From: an uncultured Lachnospiraceae bacterium
GTDB lineage: Bacteria > Bacillota > Clostridia > Lachnospirales > Lachnospiraceae
Length of the DNA stretch: 54,521 nucleotides
Direction of reading: 5' to 3'
Assembly (NCBI GenBank): GCA_910578605.1
Contig: CAJTQG010000011.1
Coordinates: 7,475 to 61,995 of the forward strand
Shown here: positions 35,344 to 43,876 of the stretch, piece after piece
Layout of the letters: every line of letters starts with the position of its first letter
Position numbering within the stretch: the stretch's first letter is position 1
The notes under the pieces: model-generated
Seen by the model: the letters and a program-made list of their open reading frames with translations, nothing else
What the model was told of the DNA's origin: nothing
The model's database searches: none
Made by a program: the position numbers and the translations under genes

Positions 35344-36204
35344 CTACGTTTTAAAATATTTTTTATATATTTCTATATGTCCTTTCATCCACTCCGCCAG
35401 CTCCTGTATCATAACCTCATAAGAAGGAATGGTATGCTGCAGCTCTAATCTGGTATCCTCCAATGATTTGTCATTTGCAAAGGAACCATTCTCATGTATG
35501 ATTGTCCTATTGTCATTCATATATTTATTAAACAAACATAAAAGAGCATATTTGGAAATCACTTGATTATTGACTAAATGATATAAGCCTGTTAAATTCT
35601 GTTCCATTGCACACTGAATACACTTGGCCAATTCCAATGTTGTCACACCGGACCAAATCACCTCTGTAAAACCATTTACCAGTCCTTGCTGACTCATAAA
35701 CCAATGAAACAATCCTATACCATCATTTTTCAATTCAGGACCTACAATAGACGTTCTTAGGGTCAGGCTCTTTTTCCCTTCAAGAAGCTCTCCCAATGCT
35801 TTTGTTTTACCATAATAGGAATCTGCGTCAGGATGACTAGACTCCCTGTAATGTCCCTTTCTGCCGCTGAAAACACAATCCGAGCTAATATGTATTACTT
35901 TTGTGTTCTTATCTCTGACGCACTCCTCTAACAGATGAGGCAACACACTGTTCACATATATCCCCTCTGCCAAGTTGACATCTACCGCTTTATTCAATAT
36001 CCCGATACAATTGATTACGAAATCATATTGCTCTGTCTGCAGTAATTCTTTTATCTGATTACTGTCCAAAGCGTTGCCTTCCACACAGTGAAACAAATTA
36101 TTTTTCTTCTTTACAAAACCAGTAACATCATAGCCTTGTTCCTTCAAATATAATGCCACCATATGTCCTGCCATGCCATTTGCTCCAAACACAAGAATCT
36201 TCAT
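35344..36204 (-). CDS. RmlD-like NAD(P)-dependent sugar reductase (WbvR type)
   Basis: This 286-residue extended SDR has the Rossmann 'FGANGMAGHMVALYL' motif, 'SSDCVFSG' and the catalytic YxxxK in 'YYGKTKALGE'. It resembles dTDP-4-dehydrorhamnose reductase and WbvR, which reduces a UDP-4-keto-6-deoxy-L-HexNAc to UDP-L-RhaNAc before 2-epimerisation. The 2-epimerase gene follows 57 bases downstream. The required 4,6-dehydratase/5-epimerase is not in the window. GGAGGG precedes ATG 36204 by seven bases; the longer frame to 36258 has no support. Confidence 0.8.
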   Translation of the reverse strand: MKILVFGANGMAGHMVALYLKEQGYDVTGFVKKKNNLFHCVEGNALDSNQIKELLQTEQYDFVINCIGILNKAVDVNLAEGIYVNSVLPHLLEECVRDKNTKVIHISSDCVFSGRKGHYRESSHPDADSYYGKTKALGELLEGKKSLTLRTSIVGPELKNDGIGLFHWFMSQQGLVNGFTEVIWSGVTTLELAKCIQCAMEQNLTGLYHLVNNQVISKYALLCLFNKYMNDNRTIIHENGSFANDKSLEDTRLELQHTIPSYEVMIQELAEWMKGHIEIYKKYFKT

Positions 36205-36284
36205 CTGCCATCCCTCCTTTTCTTTATAATCTTTCATTGCATATTTGCCTAATTTCACCCTCTATTATACATAATTATACATAG

Positions 36285-37199
36285 CTAAACACTTTCATTT
36301 TCAAAATTAATTTGACCATATTTTATACAATCCACATACTCCGCCATCTCATTTTTCAATACATTCATCTCGTCCTCCATTCCCGAATATCTGTCAACCC
36401 TGCATTGAATAAAAGGACTGATATTACCTAAAGTATATGCTAATTCCATTTTACCCATCAGTTTTTTCATCACGTCCTCCCTGCGCAATATATGAAAGAA
36501 CACCTTTATTTCATCAAGATTACAATTCATTTTCTTACTTCCCTGTTCACTGTGAATTCTAGACAAAACATTGACTTTATTCAAATAACCAATATTGTAA
36601 TCTGCCGCCATTCTAATCCAAAAATCATAATCCTGTGAAGCTCTATATTCTACATTAAATCTATCTTTTCGCTTAAAACATTCCTTCTTCGCAAGTACGG
36701 AACACCCATGCCAAAAATTCCCGCACAACAAGCGAGATACGATACATGCCATTCCCTGTTCCATCTTATTTTCAAAATCCTTGTTATATTCTAGTATGCT
36801 TAAAACCTTATCATTCTCGTCAATATAGGCACATCTGCTAAATACCGCATCATACATTCTGTGTTCTTTTAGAAAGTTCACTTGAGACTCCACCATGTCA
36901 TCCCGATATAGATCATCTGCACTGAGCCAGCATATATATTCCCCCTCTGCCAGCTCTATGGCATCATTTAGGGCTGCTGCTGTTCCTCCATTTTTTTGAC
37001 GCACCGAAAATTTTATTTTACTTGGGCACTGAAGGGCAGCTTCCTTGATAATATTCTCCGTGTTATCCACACTGCCGTCATCCACCACAACCAACTGTAC
37101 ATTTCCATATGTCTGCCGCATTACACTGGCAATTGACATTCCAATATATTTCTCTGCATTATATGCAGGCATTATCACAGATACCAGTTCTTGATTCAT
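36285..37199 (-). CDS. Family 2 glycosyltransferase
   Basis: This 304-residue GT-A glycosyltransferase opens with 'VSVIMPAYNAEKYI', followed by 'LVVVDDGSVDNT' and 'YICWLSADDLYRDDM', where S-A-D-D replaces the usual DxD-type DSDD. The C-terminal third has 'YRASQDYDFWIRMAA', typical of this family. It is the first gene after a perfect sigma-A promoter and likely heads an operon running through the reductase, 2-epimerase, GT2 and CgeB-like genes. Confidence 0.88.
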   Translation of the reverse strand: MNQELVSVIMPAYNAEKYIGMSIASVMRQTYGNVQLVVVDDGSVDNTENIIKEAALQCPSKIKFSVRQKNGGTAAALNDAIELAEGEYICWLSADDLYRDDMVESQVNFLKEHRMYDAVFSRCAYIDENDKVLSILEYNKDFENKMEQGMACIVSRLLCGNFWHGCSVLAKKECFKRKDRFNVEYRASQDYDFWIRMAADYNIGYLNKVNVLSRIHSEQGSKKMNCNLDEIKVFFHILRREDVMKKLMGKMELAYTLGNISPFIQCRVDRYSGMEDEMNVLKNEMAEYVDCIKYGQINFENESV

Positions 37200-37273
37200 T
37201 TATTTTCACCTCAGCCTATTATTCTAAATCACTATCAAAAAGCATAATCTTATACTTGAAACAGATAAAAAAT

Positions 37274-37302
37274 ATTATATAACACTATTTTTTTTATGTC
37301 AA
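37274..37302 (-). promoter_or_regulatory. Consensus sigma-A promoter of the GT2-reductase-epimerase operon
   Basis: The minus strand reads TTGACA (37302-37297), a 17-bp spacer, then TATAAT (37279-37274): both hexamers and the spacing are ideal. The predicted leader is about 68 nt. It lies in the 285-bp gap 37200-37484, which also holds a terminator and no gene. Confidence 0.85.
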
Positions 37303-37394
37303 TTTTTGTGCATTACACACAAATTCACTACAGATTTATTTCGAATTTTTTAAATTTTTATCCTATAGATAATTGGAAGAATATCCTTATATAA

Positions 37395-37426
37395 CAAAAA
37401 AGAATTCTGCTTTGCAGGATTCCTTT
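37395..37426 (-). terminator. Terminator of the GT-D gene
   Basis: On the minus strand GAATCCTGC and GCAGAATTC pair (9 bp, one G-T) around an AAA loop, followed by TTTTTTG. It lies about 60 bases after the stop of the GT-D gene and separates it from the promoter of the next operon. Confidence 0.85.
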
Positions 37427-37484
37427 TGTCACGTTTAGTTATGTATAATGTATTTCTATTGCTTTATTAAAAATAAACCCTCTA

Positions 37485-38504
37485 TCACTTAGATAAGTCT
37501 GCTATTATCTGAGAATCATACTTTTCATCATGAATTTCTTCTACTATATAGCCATTTGTCCACTCATTGTTATATTTATAACTAACTTCAGCCTTTTTGG
37601 AGCTGCCGGTTCTTAAAAACCATTCATAGGATAAATCCACATGACCAATATCAATTGCATGATATCCTGCTTTCGCCATATCGTAGGCCAGCACGCTGGC
37701 AGTAGGCCCCAGAGCAATCAAAATTGTTTTATCACTAGGTATTTTAAGGGACTCCTCTAAAATGGCATCATACTTATCAAAAGCATGCTCTGACGGACAT
37801 AATATTCTCTGAATTGATTTTATATTATCAAATAAATCATTACCCACTCCCATTCTAGTCTTATCACCTTCAATAAATACACAATCCTTATTGTCCCAAA
37901 TTCTTTTTTGATTTTGCACCTTCTTTAATGTCCCATTTCTTGAAATACATGCATTAGCATAAACTCTGTCCGTTCTCAACAATTCCATATGCTGTCTGCG
38001 GACACTAGGCGTAATATATCTTCTAATTCCTATGGCCTCCGAGTCTGTTCTGTGTGACAAATCCCCATAAAAATTATTAAGTCCTATCATAATATTTTCT
38101 TCCTTGGAAGTAACTACCTCCCTCAAACGCTCAGCAAGCCTTTTATCATTCTTTTGAAAACGCCAATGAGAAACCCCAAATATAAGACTAAATTCCCCAT
38201 CCCCGAATCTGCTGATAGACTTTTTATTGTTAACAATTTCGTCTATCGTTTCCTCCTCTGTCATAATTTGTGGTATGTCATACTTATGTTTCATCCTTGG
38301 ATCAAATATTTCATATGGTGTATTTACAATCATATTGTATAAATCAGCTTCCCATTGCTTGCATTTTGACAATTCGTTAATTAACAATTGATAAATCTCA
38401 TCACTTTTTTGAACCTGTACTATTACTTCTTTTAACACTTCACGAAGCTCATTATTTTCTGCTTTTAAAGCGTTTAACTCCTCGTATATATTTTCTTTTT
38501 CCAA
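37485..38504 (-). CDS. GT-D fold glycosyltransferase (DUF1792)
   Basis: This 339-residue protein has an N-terminal coiled coil (about 1-60) and a DUF1792/GT-D domain (about 80-310) with 'SISRFGDGEFSLIFG', 'SKEENIMIGLNN' and 'ILIALGPTASVLAYDMAKAGYHAIDIGHVD' in outline. The family is known from SP_1767-type enzymes that extend glycans on adhesins. The start is TTG at 38504, with GGTGAG six bases upstream. A perfect sigma-D -10 box lies about 115 bases upstream. It is monocistronic between that site and a terminator. Confidence 0.85.
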   Translation of the reverse strand: MEKENIYEELNALKAENNELREVLKEVIVQVQKSDEIYQLLINELSKCKQWEADLYNMIVNTPYEIFDPRMKHKYDIPQIMTEEETIDEIVNNKKSISRFGDGEFSLIFGVSHWRFQKNDKRLAERLREVVTSKEENIMIGLNNFYGDLSHRTDSEAIGIRRYITPSVRRQHMELLRTDRVYANACISRNGTLKKVQNQKRIWDNKDCVFIEGDKTRMGVGNDLFDNIKSIQRILCPSEHAFDKYDAILEESLKIPSDKTILIALGPTASVLAYDMAKAGYHAIDIGHVDLSYEWFLRTGSSKKAEVSYKYNNEWTNGYIVEEIHDEKYDSQIIADLSK

Positions 38505-38806
38505 AGTTTTCTCACCATTCCTTTTGCTTGAAACACTAAATTAAGTATATCACCATTTATTATATTTTACAATAATGCAGCAATGCTTATATAGGCAAGC
38601 CTTTATTCTATAATAATTATCGGCTTTTTGCATTTTTATAATAGAATTCATTTTGAATATTTATAAGCTTTTAAAGTGCATTTCTTGTTTATATGTGATA
38701 TGATATAAGTTATGTTAAATTTTAATTTGCAACCTAAGCAACCTATATTAGAACAAAAAATACCTGCATATTCATTCTGCAAATGACTTAGGAGGGAAGG
38801 GAAAGC
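38505..38806. other. Divergent intergenic region between GT-D and CgeB-like genes
   Basis: This 302-bp AT-rich gap holds no gene. On the minus strand GCCGATAA (38624-38617) is a perfect sigma-D -10 box; the -35 position 15 bp upstream reads TATT rather than TAAA, so the promoter is only tentative. I see no convincing promoter for the plus-strand CgeB-like gene beyond general TATA-like sequence near 38700. Confidence 0.4.
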
Positions 38807-39976
38807 ATGAAGCTTTTATTTTATAGATATAATAGTATTTGTGAGGAGGATATGATTGCTGCATTTACAGCACTTGGCCATACTGTACGGCAGGAGAGTG
38901 CCAAAAAAAACAACACTCTCCATTCTCCTAAGGATAGTATACAATTAATAAGTTCCATTCTTATAAAAGAACAATTTGACTTTGTCTACAGCGTAAACTT
39001 TTTTCCTATTCTATCCGAAGTATGTAAAATATTTCATATTCCTTATTTATGTTTTATTGTGGACAGCCCTGTTCTTGAACTGTACTCCAATGCCATACAA
39101 AATTCAACCAATCGAATTTTTTTCTTTGATAAAGCATTGTATCATGAATTTTATCCAAAAAATCCAGACTGTATTTTTTATATGCCGCTGGCAACCAACA
39201 TGGAGAGAAACAACAAAATCTGCAGCCAAATCCAAAGTGCAGACATACAAAAATTTTCCCATGATGTAAGTTTTATTGGGTCCTTGTACTCGGAAAAATG
39301 TCCATACAATGATTTAAAAAACATACCTGACAATATGAGGGGATTTTTTGACGGCTTAATAGAAGCACAGTTAAAAATTTATGGATACAACTTTATAGAG
39401 GAGCTGCTCACCGACGAAATAGTTGAAAAGTTCAACTCCTATGAGGGCCACTACCCTTTTCCCGACTATGCAGAACACAATGAGAAAGCCGTTTTGGCAC
39501 ACTTATTTTTAAACACAAAGGTTGCAGAGCAAGAACGCCATCGATTGTTAAAAACACTGTCAGAGCATTTTCAAGTGAGCGTGTACACTGGAAGCGATAC
39601 CTCCTCCTTACCCCATATTCATAATTGCGGCTTGGCAAATACTATTTTAGAGATGCCAAAAATATTTCATCTAAGCAAAATCAATTTAAACATAACCGCA
39701 AAGCCAATTCGCAGCGGTTTATCTTTGCGAATCTGGGATGTCCTTGGCTGCGGTGGTTTTCTAATCAGCAATTACCAGCCTGAGTTAGAAGATTTCTTTG
39801 AACCTGGTGTAGACTTAGAGGTATATAGCAGCCAGGAAGATCTTTTGATGAAAACTGATTATTATTTGAAGCACCCTAAAGAACGGGAACAGATTGCTCA
39901 GAATGGCTATAATAAAGTGCTAACTTATCATTCTTATGTAAAAAGAATGCGGCAATTATTAGAGACTGTATTTTAA
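38807..39976 (+). CDS. CgeB-family glycosyltransferase (second copy)
   Basis: This 389-residue GT-B protein is a paralogue of the one at 31827-32981, sharing 'DFVYSVNFFPILSEVCKIF', 'NRIFFFDKALYHEF', 'YMPLATN' and the C-terminal 'SLRIWDVLGCGGFLISNYQPELEDFFEPGVDLEVY' block in outline. It is alone on the plus strand, flanked by a divergent promoter region and a bidirectional terminator. AGGAGGGAAGGG precedes the ATG. A flagellin-directed role is inferred from the surroundings. Confidence 0.85.
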   Translation: MKLLFYRYNSICEEDMIAAFTALGHTVRQESAKKNNTLHSPKDSIQLISSILIKEQFDFVYSVNFFPILSEVCKIFHIPYLCFIVDSPVLELYSNAIQNSTNRIFFFDKALYHEFYPKNPDCIFYMPLATNMERNNKICSQIQSADIQKFSHDVSFIGSLYSEKCPYNDLKNIPDNMRGFFDGLIEAQLKIYGYNFIEELLTDEIVEKFNSYEGHYPFPDYAEHNEKAVLAHLFLNTKVAEQERHRLLKTLSEHFQVSVYTGSDTSSLPHIHNCGLANTILEMPKIFHLSKINLNITAKPIRSGLSLRIWDVLGCGGFLISNYQPELEDFFEPGVDLEVYSSQEDLLMKTDYYLKHPKEREQIAQNGYNKVLTYHSYVKRMRQLLETVF

Positions 39977-40020
39977 CTATCTTATTTCAGTTATTCTATC
40001 CGTTATTTCATGAATGAAAC

Positions 40021-40056
40021 AAATCAGGTGCCAAAAGTTTAAACTGACCTTTGACA
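40021..40056. terminator. Bidirectional terminator between CgeB-like gene and chemoreceptor
   Basis: AAATCAGGTG.CAAA (40021-40034) and TTTG.CACCTGATTT (about 40050 region) form a 14-bp stem with one mismatch, followed by TTTTC on the plus strand and AAAT-rich sequence read as T-rich on the minus strand. It can serve both converging genes. Confidence 0.8.
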
Positions 40057-40075
40057 CCTGATTTTTCTTTAAGAA

Positions 40076-41803
40076 TTACATTTTATTTTTATCAAAAAAC
40101 TGTAATGCCTCTGAAAGCTTCATAGACACATCCTTAATTCCTTCAGATTTTTCATCTAATATTTTAGTATTGTTGTTCATCTGCTCGCAGGAGGCACTTA
40201 CCTCCTCGGAGGAGGCTGCGTTTTCTTCACTCATGGATGACAGGTTTGACATACTATCAACCACTTCATTTTTACCTCTCTCCATTGTTATTGTCTTATC
40301 CATTATCACATCTACAGAGTTTCCGATTCCATTTACCTTCTCATATATAACATCAAAGCTCTTGTTCGTCTCCGTGAGCTTTTCATGCTCTATGGACACC
40401 GCTGATTTCACCTTCACCGCATACTCGGATGTCTTCTCGGATTCCCGCACCAGCCTGTCAATAATTCCCTGAATCTTTTGGGTGCTTTCGTCGGACTGCT
40501 CTGCTAACTGTCTGACCTCATCTGCCACTACCGCAAAGCCCTTACCGGATTCTCCTGCTCTCGCCGCCTCAATGGATGCATTCAAGCTTAAGAGATTTGT
40601 CTGACTTGCAATCTCCATCAGGAGCATAACAATCTGTTCCATCTCCTCCACAGCCGTGTTGGTCACCTGAATCTGAGCGCTGATGCCCTCCACTACCTTT
40701 AATGTATCGCTGTTGGAATCTACCAGCTCCTCTATTGTCTTCTTGGCTTTTGTATTTTCCTCCAGTGTCTCTTGCATATCATTTTTCAATGCATTGATAT
40801 TATCTGCAATGTCTTCTATCTCTTCTCCCATTACATTGGTGGATTCGGTGCTTTTCTGCACCTCGTCAGCCAAATGTACAGTAGTCATACTCAGTTCGTC
40901 AATAGTGTGTGTAATCTCATTAATACTCTCACTAAAGCCTACACTTGCCTTATGTAAATCATTGGCATCTACATCCAACAGGTTAGAATATGTTGTGATA
41001 TCCCCCACGATCTGTCTGAGCTTGACCTTCAAGGCTTCAATTCCTCTGCCCAAATCTCCTATCTCATCCTTCCTATTTAACAGTTGTGGGCGAATCTCAA
41101 AATCCAAACTTCCTCTTGTCAGCACATCCACACTTCCAAGGGCTCTCTCCAATGCTACCGACAGCGTTCTCACAATAAAGAATGCCACAATAATAATGAT
41201 GACAAAAATAATCACGGAAAACAATGTCATATTGCTCAGCGCCTTAGTCACTGTCTTGTCCACTGTTGCAACAGGACTGCCGGCAAAAAACATACCTACC
41301 GTCTCACCGTTATTATTTTCAATTGGGGTGTAATACCCATAAAACTTTTCCCCATTCACATCCACATTGTTAGAATCAAAATCCTCACCTTTGTTCAGCA
41401 CAGCATCTATCACCGCCTGTGACGCCTTTGTTCCTACAATTCTCTCTCCCTTATCATTTTTAATGGAGGTGGCAATTCGTTCATCCCCATAAAAAAAGGT
41501 GACATCAATATCCAAATTTGCTTTCCCAAAATCAATGATATCCTGCTTGTCTAAAATTGAGATTTCTCCCTTTTTTACTGTTCCGTCACTGTCTCTTGTA
41601 TAATCTCCCCCATCCAATGATTGAAAATTTTCTTTTGTACTGTAGGCTACACTTTTTAAGTTGAGCAGCACTTGTTCCTGCATACCTTTGCGAATAATAC
41701 TAGCAGCGGCAATCTCTAGCACCAACACAATCAAAATTGTAGGCACTAATGTAATCAGCAAAATCTCCGTCTTAATACTTCTGTAAAATGGTTTCTTCTC
41801 CAT
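40076..41803 (-). CDS. Methyl-accepting chemotaxis protein
   Basis: This 575-residue chemoreceptor has a membrane helix (about 13-36), a periplasm-facing single-Cache-like sensor domain (about 40-185, with 'DVTFFYGDERIATSIKN' and 'FYGYYTPIEN'), a second helix (about 190-210), a HAMP domain and a long coiled-coil signalling domain with the hairpin tip 'IASQTNLLSLNASIEAARAGE'. ATG 41803 lies nine bases after AAGGAG; ATG 41809 is only three bases away. The ligand is unknown. Upstream (41855-41872) is a 6-bp ATAACC/GGTTAT hairpin in its leader. Confidence 0.93.
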   Translation of the reverse strand: MEKKPFYRSIKTEILLITLVPTILIVLVLEIAAASIIRKGMQEQVLLNLKSVAYSTKENFQSLDGGDYTRDSDGTVKKGEISILDKQDIIDFGKANLDIDVTFFYGDERIATSIKNDKGERIVGTKASQAVIDAVLNKGEDFDSNNVDVNGEKFYGYYTPIENNNGETVGMFFAGSPVATVDKTVTKALSNMTLFSVIIFVIIIIVAFFIVRTLSVALERALGSVDVLTRGSLDFEIRPQLLNRKDEIGDLGRGIEALKVKLRQIVGDITTYSNLLDVDANDLHKASVGFSESINEITHTIDELSMTTVHLADEVQKSTESTNVMGEEIEDIADNINALKNDMQETLEENTKAKKTIEELVDSNSDTLKVVEGISAQIQVTNTAVEEMEQIVMLLMEIASQTNLLSLNASIEAARAGESGKGFAVVADEVRQLAEQSDESTQKIQGIIDRLVRESEKTSEYAVKVKSAVSIEHEKLTETNKSFDVIYEKVNGIGNSVDVIMDKTITMERGKNEVVDSMSNLSSMSEENAASSEEVSASCEQMNNNTKILDEKSEGIKDVSMKLSEALQFFDKNKM

Positions 41804-42100
41804 ACGCATAATCTCCTTACGTTTTTCTAATATTTTTACTTTTATCAAGTTCCCATAACCGCAGGTGGTTATATTTTATGGTGAATCAATATAAAACATT
41901 AATATGTTTCTTTATTTTACCATGCAACCATTTATTAAGATGATTACAAATATTACGTTTCATTATTATACAAAAATTCACCAATATTTTTGTAAATTTC
42001 TTATAATTATTGTACAAAAAAAGAACAGTTTATTGACATATTCAGGTCTTATGCGTAAGAAAATTCCATAAATTAGCTGGAACCCATTCTTTTTATTGTA

Positions 42101-42469
42101 TTATTTATGAAGCTTCTTATCAATAATATCGCTCAACTCTTTAAAAAATGGCAGCATAATATTTTCCATTGCATCTGCTAACAATATATCATCTGTGCTC
42201 TCCACTGCCTTGTTAAATTCCAGCACCTTTACATTGGCATCTTCCTTATCAATCAGTAATTCATCTTCATTAAAAAATGACAGGCAGCCGTTAATTACTT
42301 CAATTTCCCAGTTCATGCCTTTTAAAATATGATTTAAAAATTCTTTTGTATCTGGCTTTGCATTGCCTCTCAATTCCTCTATAATAGTAGGAATTGTATT
42401 TACCATCTTTTTGTTATAACTTTCTAAAGCCTCCACTGCTTCAATCTGTTCTTTTCTTAAATCTTCCAT
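42101..42469 (-). CDS. Small helical protein under a sigma-D promoter
   Basis: I do not recognise this 122-residue protein. It is acidic, almost wholly helical, without Cys-rich motifs, membrane segments or signal peptide. GAGGAAC precedes the ATG. A strong sigma-D promoter lies 60 bases upstream, so it should be made with late flagellar genes. Size and helicity would suit a flagellar export chaperone (FliS/FlgN-like), or a chemotaxis accessory protein since the chemoreceptor gene follows, but no family motif supports either. Confidence 0.65.
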   Translation of the reverse strand: MEDLRKEQIEAVEALESYNKKMVNTIPTIIEELRGNAKPDTKEFLNHILKGMNWEIEVINGCLSFFNEDELLIDKEDANVKVLEFNKAVESTDDILLADAMENIMLPFFKELSDIIDKKLHK

Positions 42470-42527
42470 GATTTATGTTCCTCGCTTTCTCATATTTGTC
42501 CATTACTCTGAACAAGTCATATATTGA

Positions 42528-42554
42528 ATATCGGCATTTTTTATAAATACCTTA
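42528..42554 (-). promoter_or_regulatory. Sigma-D promoter of the small helical protein
   Basis: The minus strand reads TAAG (42554-42551), a 15-bp spacer, then GCCGATAT (42535-42528). The -10 is perfect and the -35 has three of four bases. It lies in the gap between pseC and the small gene, partly separating their expression. Confidence 0.75.
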
Positions 42555-42583
42555 CAGGCAATTTTTATCAAATGGAAAGCCGT

Positions 42584-43711
42584 CTATTTGACTGCATCCC
42601 TCACCTTTTCTATCACATAATCCTGCTCCTCATAGGTCAGATCCGGATAAAGAGGCAAGCTTATGGCTCTAGTGTAATACTCCCAAGCATTAGAACAGTT
42701 CACCTCCCTATATCCATGTTCCCTGTAGTAAGGCTGTGTATATACAGGAATATAGTGTACATTCACACCAATTCCTGCCTTGTGCAAGGCATCAAACACC
42801 TGTCTTCTATCCTTATTTTTCACTTGAATGACATAGAGATGATAACTGTTGTGACAGCCTTTTCTCTGGGTTGGCGTCACTATATTTTCTAAATCGGCAA
42901 ATGCCTTGTCGTATCGAAACGCTAAGCTTCTTCTTTTCTCCACAAATTTATCCAATCGTTTTAACTGGGAGATACCCAAGGCACACTGAATATCGGTTAT
43001 GCGATAATTATAACCCAAATCCAACTGTTCATAATACCAAGGTCCGTCATTTTTTGTTAGTTTCTGTTTATCCCTTGTTATACCATGACTTCTAAACATA
43101 AGCAACGCCTCATAATATTCTTTGCTGTCAGTCAATATCATGCCCCCCTCCCCTGTGGTAATATGTTTTACCGGATGAAAGCTGAGGGTTGTCATATCCG
43201 CAATAGTTCCCACTTTCTTTCCCTTATAATCTGCACCAAGAGAGTGAGCGGCATCTTCAATTGTAATCAGCCCATACTCCTTTGCAATATCTTTTATCTC
43301 ATCCCACTCACATGGCTGACCTGAAAAATCCACTCCCACAATGGCTTTTGTCTTGTTTGTAATTTTTTTTCTAATCTCACTAGGAGAAATATTGTAAGTA
43401 TCCGAATCAATATCCGCAAACACCGGCGTCCCCTTGCAGTACAAAACACAATTGGCAGATGCCACAAACGTATTGGGCGTGACAATCACCTCATCCCCCT
43501 GGCCAATCCCTGCTGCCACACATGCTGCGTGGAGAGCAGCAGTTCCGTTGGCAATGGCAACTGCATATTTTGCCCCTGTATATTCTGACACCGCCCTCTC
43601 AAACTCCTCTATCTTAGGGCCTGTTGTCAAATAGTCTGAGCGCAGTACTTCTACCACCGCCTGTATATCCTCGTTGGAAATGGACTGATGCCCATATGGT
43701 GTATATTTCAT
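42584..43711 (-). CDS. pseC: UDP-4-keto-6-deoxy-L-AltNAc aminotransferase
   Basis: PseC makes UDP-4-amino-4,6-dideoxy-L-AltNAc, the second step of pseudaminic acid synthesis, using PLP and glutamate. This 375-residue fold-type I enzyme begins 'MKYTPYGHQSIS' and has 'GTAALHAACVAAGI', 'TIEDAAHSLGA' and the PLP lysine near 182 in 'SFHPVKHITTGEGG'. The start ATG 43711 is preceded only by GGTG six bases away; no AGGAGG is present. A stack of competing hairpins ends 12 bases upstream, suggesting translational control. Confidence 0.95.
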   Translation of the reverse strand: MKYTPYGHQSISNEDIQAVVEVLRSDYLTTGPKIEEFERAVSEYTGAKYAVAIANGTAALHAACVAAGIGQGDEVIVTPNTFVASANCVLYCKGTPVFADIDSDTYNISPSEIRKKITNKTKAIVGVDFSGQPCEWDEIKDIAKEYGLITIEDAAHSLGADYKGKKVGTIADMTTLSFHPVKHITTGEGGMILTDSKEYYEALLMFRSHGITRDKQKLTKNDGPWYYEQLDLGYNYRITDIQCALGISQLKRLDKFVEKRRSLAFRYDKAFADLENIVTPTQRKGCHNSYHLYVIQVKNKDRRQVFDALHKAGIGVNVHYIPVYTQPYYREHGYREVNCSNAWEYYTRAISLPLYPDLTYEEQDYVIEKVRDAVK

Positions 43712-43723
43712 AATTTGCACCAA

Positions 43724-43759
43724 GCCTCAAGCGAAAATGCTTGCATTTTCATTTGAGGC
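43724..43759 (-). promoter_or_regulatory. Long hairpin abutting the pseC ribosome binding site
   Basis: GCCTCAA/TTGAGGC (43724-43730, 43753-43759) and GAAAATGC/GCATTTTC (43733-43740, 43743-43750) form a 36-nt near-perfect palindrome interrupted only by a 2x2 internal loop. It ends 12 bases before the pseC ATG. No T-run follows, so it is not a terminator. An effect on translation start is inferred. Confidence 0.7.
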
Positions 43760-43826
43760 GCAAACACAAAGGGTGAATGATATGTGTTTGCATTTTACCC
43801 TTTCTTCTATTTTTCTTTCACCCTTT
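43760..43826 (-). promoter_or_regulatory. Competing hairpins in the pseI-pseC spacer
   Basis: GCAAACAC (43760-43767) pairs perfectly with GTGTTTGC (43784-43791). Its loop holds AAAGGGTGAA (43768-43777), which pairs perfectly with TTCACCCTTT (43817-43826) and also, over seven bases, with ACCCTTT (43797-43803). These pairings exclude each other, a pattern typical of an RNA switch or attenuator. Confidence 0.65.
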
Positions 43827-43876
43827 TTTCCTCTCTAACTGATATTTATAACCTTTTATTGCTCGAATGCCAATAA

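Noticed and set aside
41855..41872. ATAACC/GGTTAT hairpin before the chemoreceptor gene as a terminator or riboswitch
   Set aside because: The stem has six base pairs and no T-run, and no known motif surrounds it; kept only as a remark.
42016..42094. AAAAAGAA/TTCTTTTT pairing after the small helical gene as a terminator
   Set aside because: The stem is all A/T-rich with a loop of over 60 nt, too weak to call although a T-run is present on the minus strand.
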